This document shows positions 63,301 to 64,000 of a stretch of 64,000 nt of DNA, piece after piece. The stretch is from Calliopsis andreniformis (Eukaryota; Arthropoda; Insecta; Hymenoptera; Andrenidae). The position numbers were made by a program, and so were the translations under genes. The stretch spans positions 3,410,001-3,474,000 of the forward strand of contig NW_027480438.1 in the NCBI RefSeq assembly GCF_051401765.1. The letters are read 5' to 3'. How positions within the stretch are numbered: position 1 is the first letter of the stretch; every line of letters starts with the position of its first letter. The notes under the pieces were generated by a model that did no database searches, had not been told where the DNA came from, and was given only the letters and a program-made list of their open reading frames with translations.

Positions 63301-64000
63301 CAATCCTCAATCTTCAATCCTCAATCCTCAATCCTCAATTCTCAATCCTCAATCCTCAGTCCTCAGTCCTCAAACCTCAATCCTCAATCTTCAATCATCA
63401 ATATTCAATCTTCAATCCTCAATCCTCAATCCTCAATCCTCAATACTCAATCCACAATCCTCAATTCTCAATCGTCAATGCTCAATACTCAATCGTCAAT
63501 CCTCAAACCCCAATCCTCAATCTTCAATCCTCAATCCTCAATCCCCAATCCTCAATCCTCAATCTTCAATCCTCAATACTCAATCTTCAATCCTCAGTCC
63601 TCAATACTCAATCCTCAATCCTCAATCCTCAATCCTCAATCTTCAATCCTCAATACTCAAACTGCAATCCTCAATCCTCAGTCCTCACTCCTCAATCCTC
63701 ATTCTTCAATCCTCAATACCGAATCCTCAATCTTCAATCCTCAATCCTCAATCTTCAATTCTCAAACCTCAATCCTCAATCCTCAGACTTCAAACACAAA
63801 TACTCAACCCTCAGTTCTCGTCCTCAATCCACAACCCTCAATCCTCAATCCTCAATCTTCAATCATTAATGTTCAATCTTCAATCTTCAATCCTCAATCC
63901 TCAATCCTCAACCCTCAATCCTCAACGTTCAATCCTCAATACCCAATCCTCAGTCTTCCACCCTCAATCCTCAATACTCAATCCTCAATCCTCAATACTC
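60383..64000. repeat. Shortened A-B module and mosaic tail
   Basis: A 370-bp loss near 60385-60395 brings L42 to 566 bp from L41 instead of 936. The lost piece is 52 heptads plus one six-base unit. 60700-61420 follows the 33.1-33.8 kb type, and 61430-62400 follows the single-copy form of the 874/1230 family. 62440-62900 resembles 28.4-28.8 kb, 63075-63385 is a piece of the A-B interior without its landmarks, and 63390-64000 repeats 59480-60090 at offset 3907. The array runs off the window end. Confidence 0.75.
60753..60885. repeat. Landmark L42, type B2
   Basis: Last landmark in the window; the remaining 3.1 kb have none. Confidence 0.9.

Larger units (their letters stand above)
1..64000. 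repeat. Heptamer satellite array, consensus TCCTCAA
   Basis: The whole window is built from 7-bp units with consensus TCCTCAA. Frequent variants change bases 2-3 (TCTTCAA, TACTCAA, TTCTCAA, TCGTCAA, TGTTCAA, TGCTCAA), base 4 (TCCACAA, TCCGCAA, TCCCCAA), base 1 (CCCTCAA, ACCTCAA) or base 7 (TCCTCAG). The + strand is almost free of G, so the strand bias is extreme. I saw no stretch outside this pattern on either strand and no transposon, RNA gene or ordinary coding sequence. The array continues past both window edges. A non-coding eukaryotic satellite is the natural reading; the species and chromosomal place are not readable from the sequence. Confidence 0.97.

Noticed and set aside
1..64000. 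CRISPR array
   Set aside because: There are no unique spacers; the intervals between similar strings are themselves repeats of the same unit, and unit length is 7 bp.
1..64000. Functional telomere
   Set aside because: The unit is variant-rich, organised in kilobase duplications, and does not match a telomere unit I know. True terminal repeats are far more uniform.
1..64000. Genes on the - strand
   Set aside because: TTGAGGA repeats place TGA in each - frame every 21 bp, so only very short frames are open, and none resembles a known product.
1..64000. A single regular higher-order repeat of one fixed length
   Set aside because: Periods range from 874 to 6751 bp and overlap, and module spacing varies. 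The picture is a patchwork of events and not one regular unit.
1..64000. tRNA, rRNA or other structured RNA genes
   Set aside because: No stretch departs from the heptamer pattern enough to hold one, and the near absence of G on the + strand leaves no G-C stems in either orientation.

Overview
This window holds no gene that I can support. From the first to the last base it is one satellite-type array of a 7-bp unit, consensus TCCTCAA on the + strand (TTGAGGA on the - strand). I see no unique-sequence island, transposon, RNA gene or CRISPR array, and both ends of the window lie inside the array. A 64-kb short-unit satellite points to a heterochromatic, pericentromeric or subtelomeric block of a eukaryotic genome. 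That placement is inference, and the species cannot be told from the sequence.

The many long open frames on the + strand are an arithmetic by-product. The 7-mer has no stop codon in any + frame, and because 7 and 3 share no factor all three frames spell the same heptapeptide, SSILNPQ. On the - strand every frame meets TGA once per 21 bp, so nothing stays open there.

The array is not simple. (1) It keeps a strict 7-bp register, broken mainly by about 100 six-base units (TCCTCG or CCCTCA) and by two one-base insertions that I found. (2) A 133-bp, 19-heptad divergent block ('landmark') occurs 42 times in four types, A, A', B and C. These build a recurring module: A or A', then 1146 bp, A, then 936 bp, B. 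(3) On top lies a patchwork of nearly identical direct duplications with many different periods: 1671, 6751, 5605, 1196, 874 (three times), 3446, 5374, 1230 (2.6 copies) and 1909 bp. These look like repeated unequal exchange or segmental tandem duplication.

Layout: 1-5230 older mosaic with a 1671-bp repeat; 5231-18732 two 6751-bp copies; 15412-26628 two 5605-bp copies overlapping the previous pair; 26629-28979 mosaic; 28980-31371 two 1196-bp copies; 31372-33869 an A-B module; 33870-35617 two 874-bp copies; 35618-44014 a 3.9-kb duplication with a 468-bp internal loss; 44015-45325 a displaced copy of the 28.5-29.7 kb region; 45326-55060 the 5374-bp pair; 53264-56516 the 1230-bp array; 55375-59191 the 1909-bp pair; 59192-64000 a shortened module and mosaic tail. 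All periods and counts were read by eye from anchor strings; boundaries are good to a few bases where stated and otherwise to about 50 bp.
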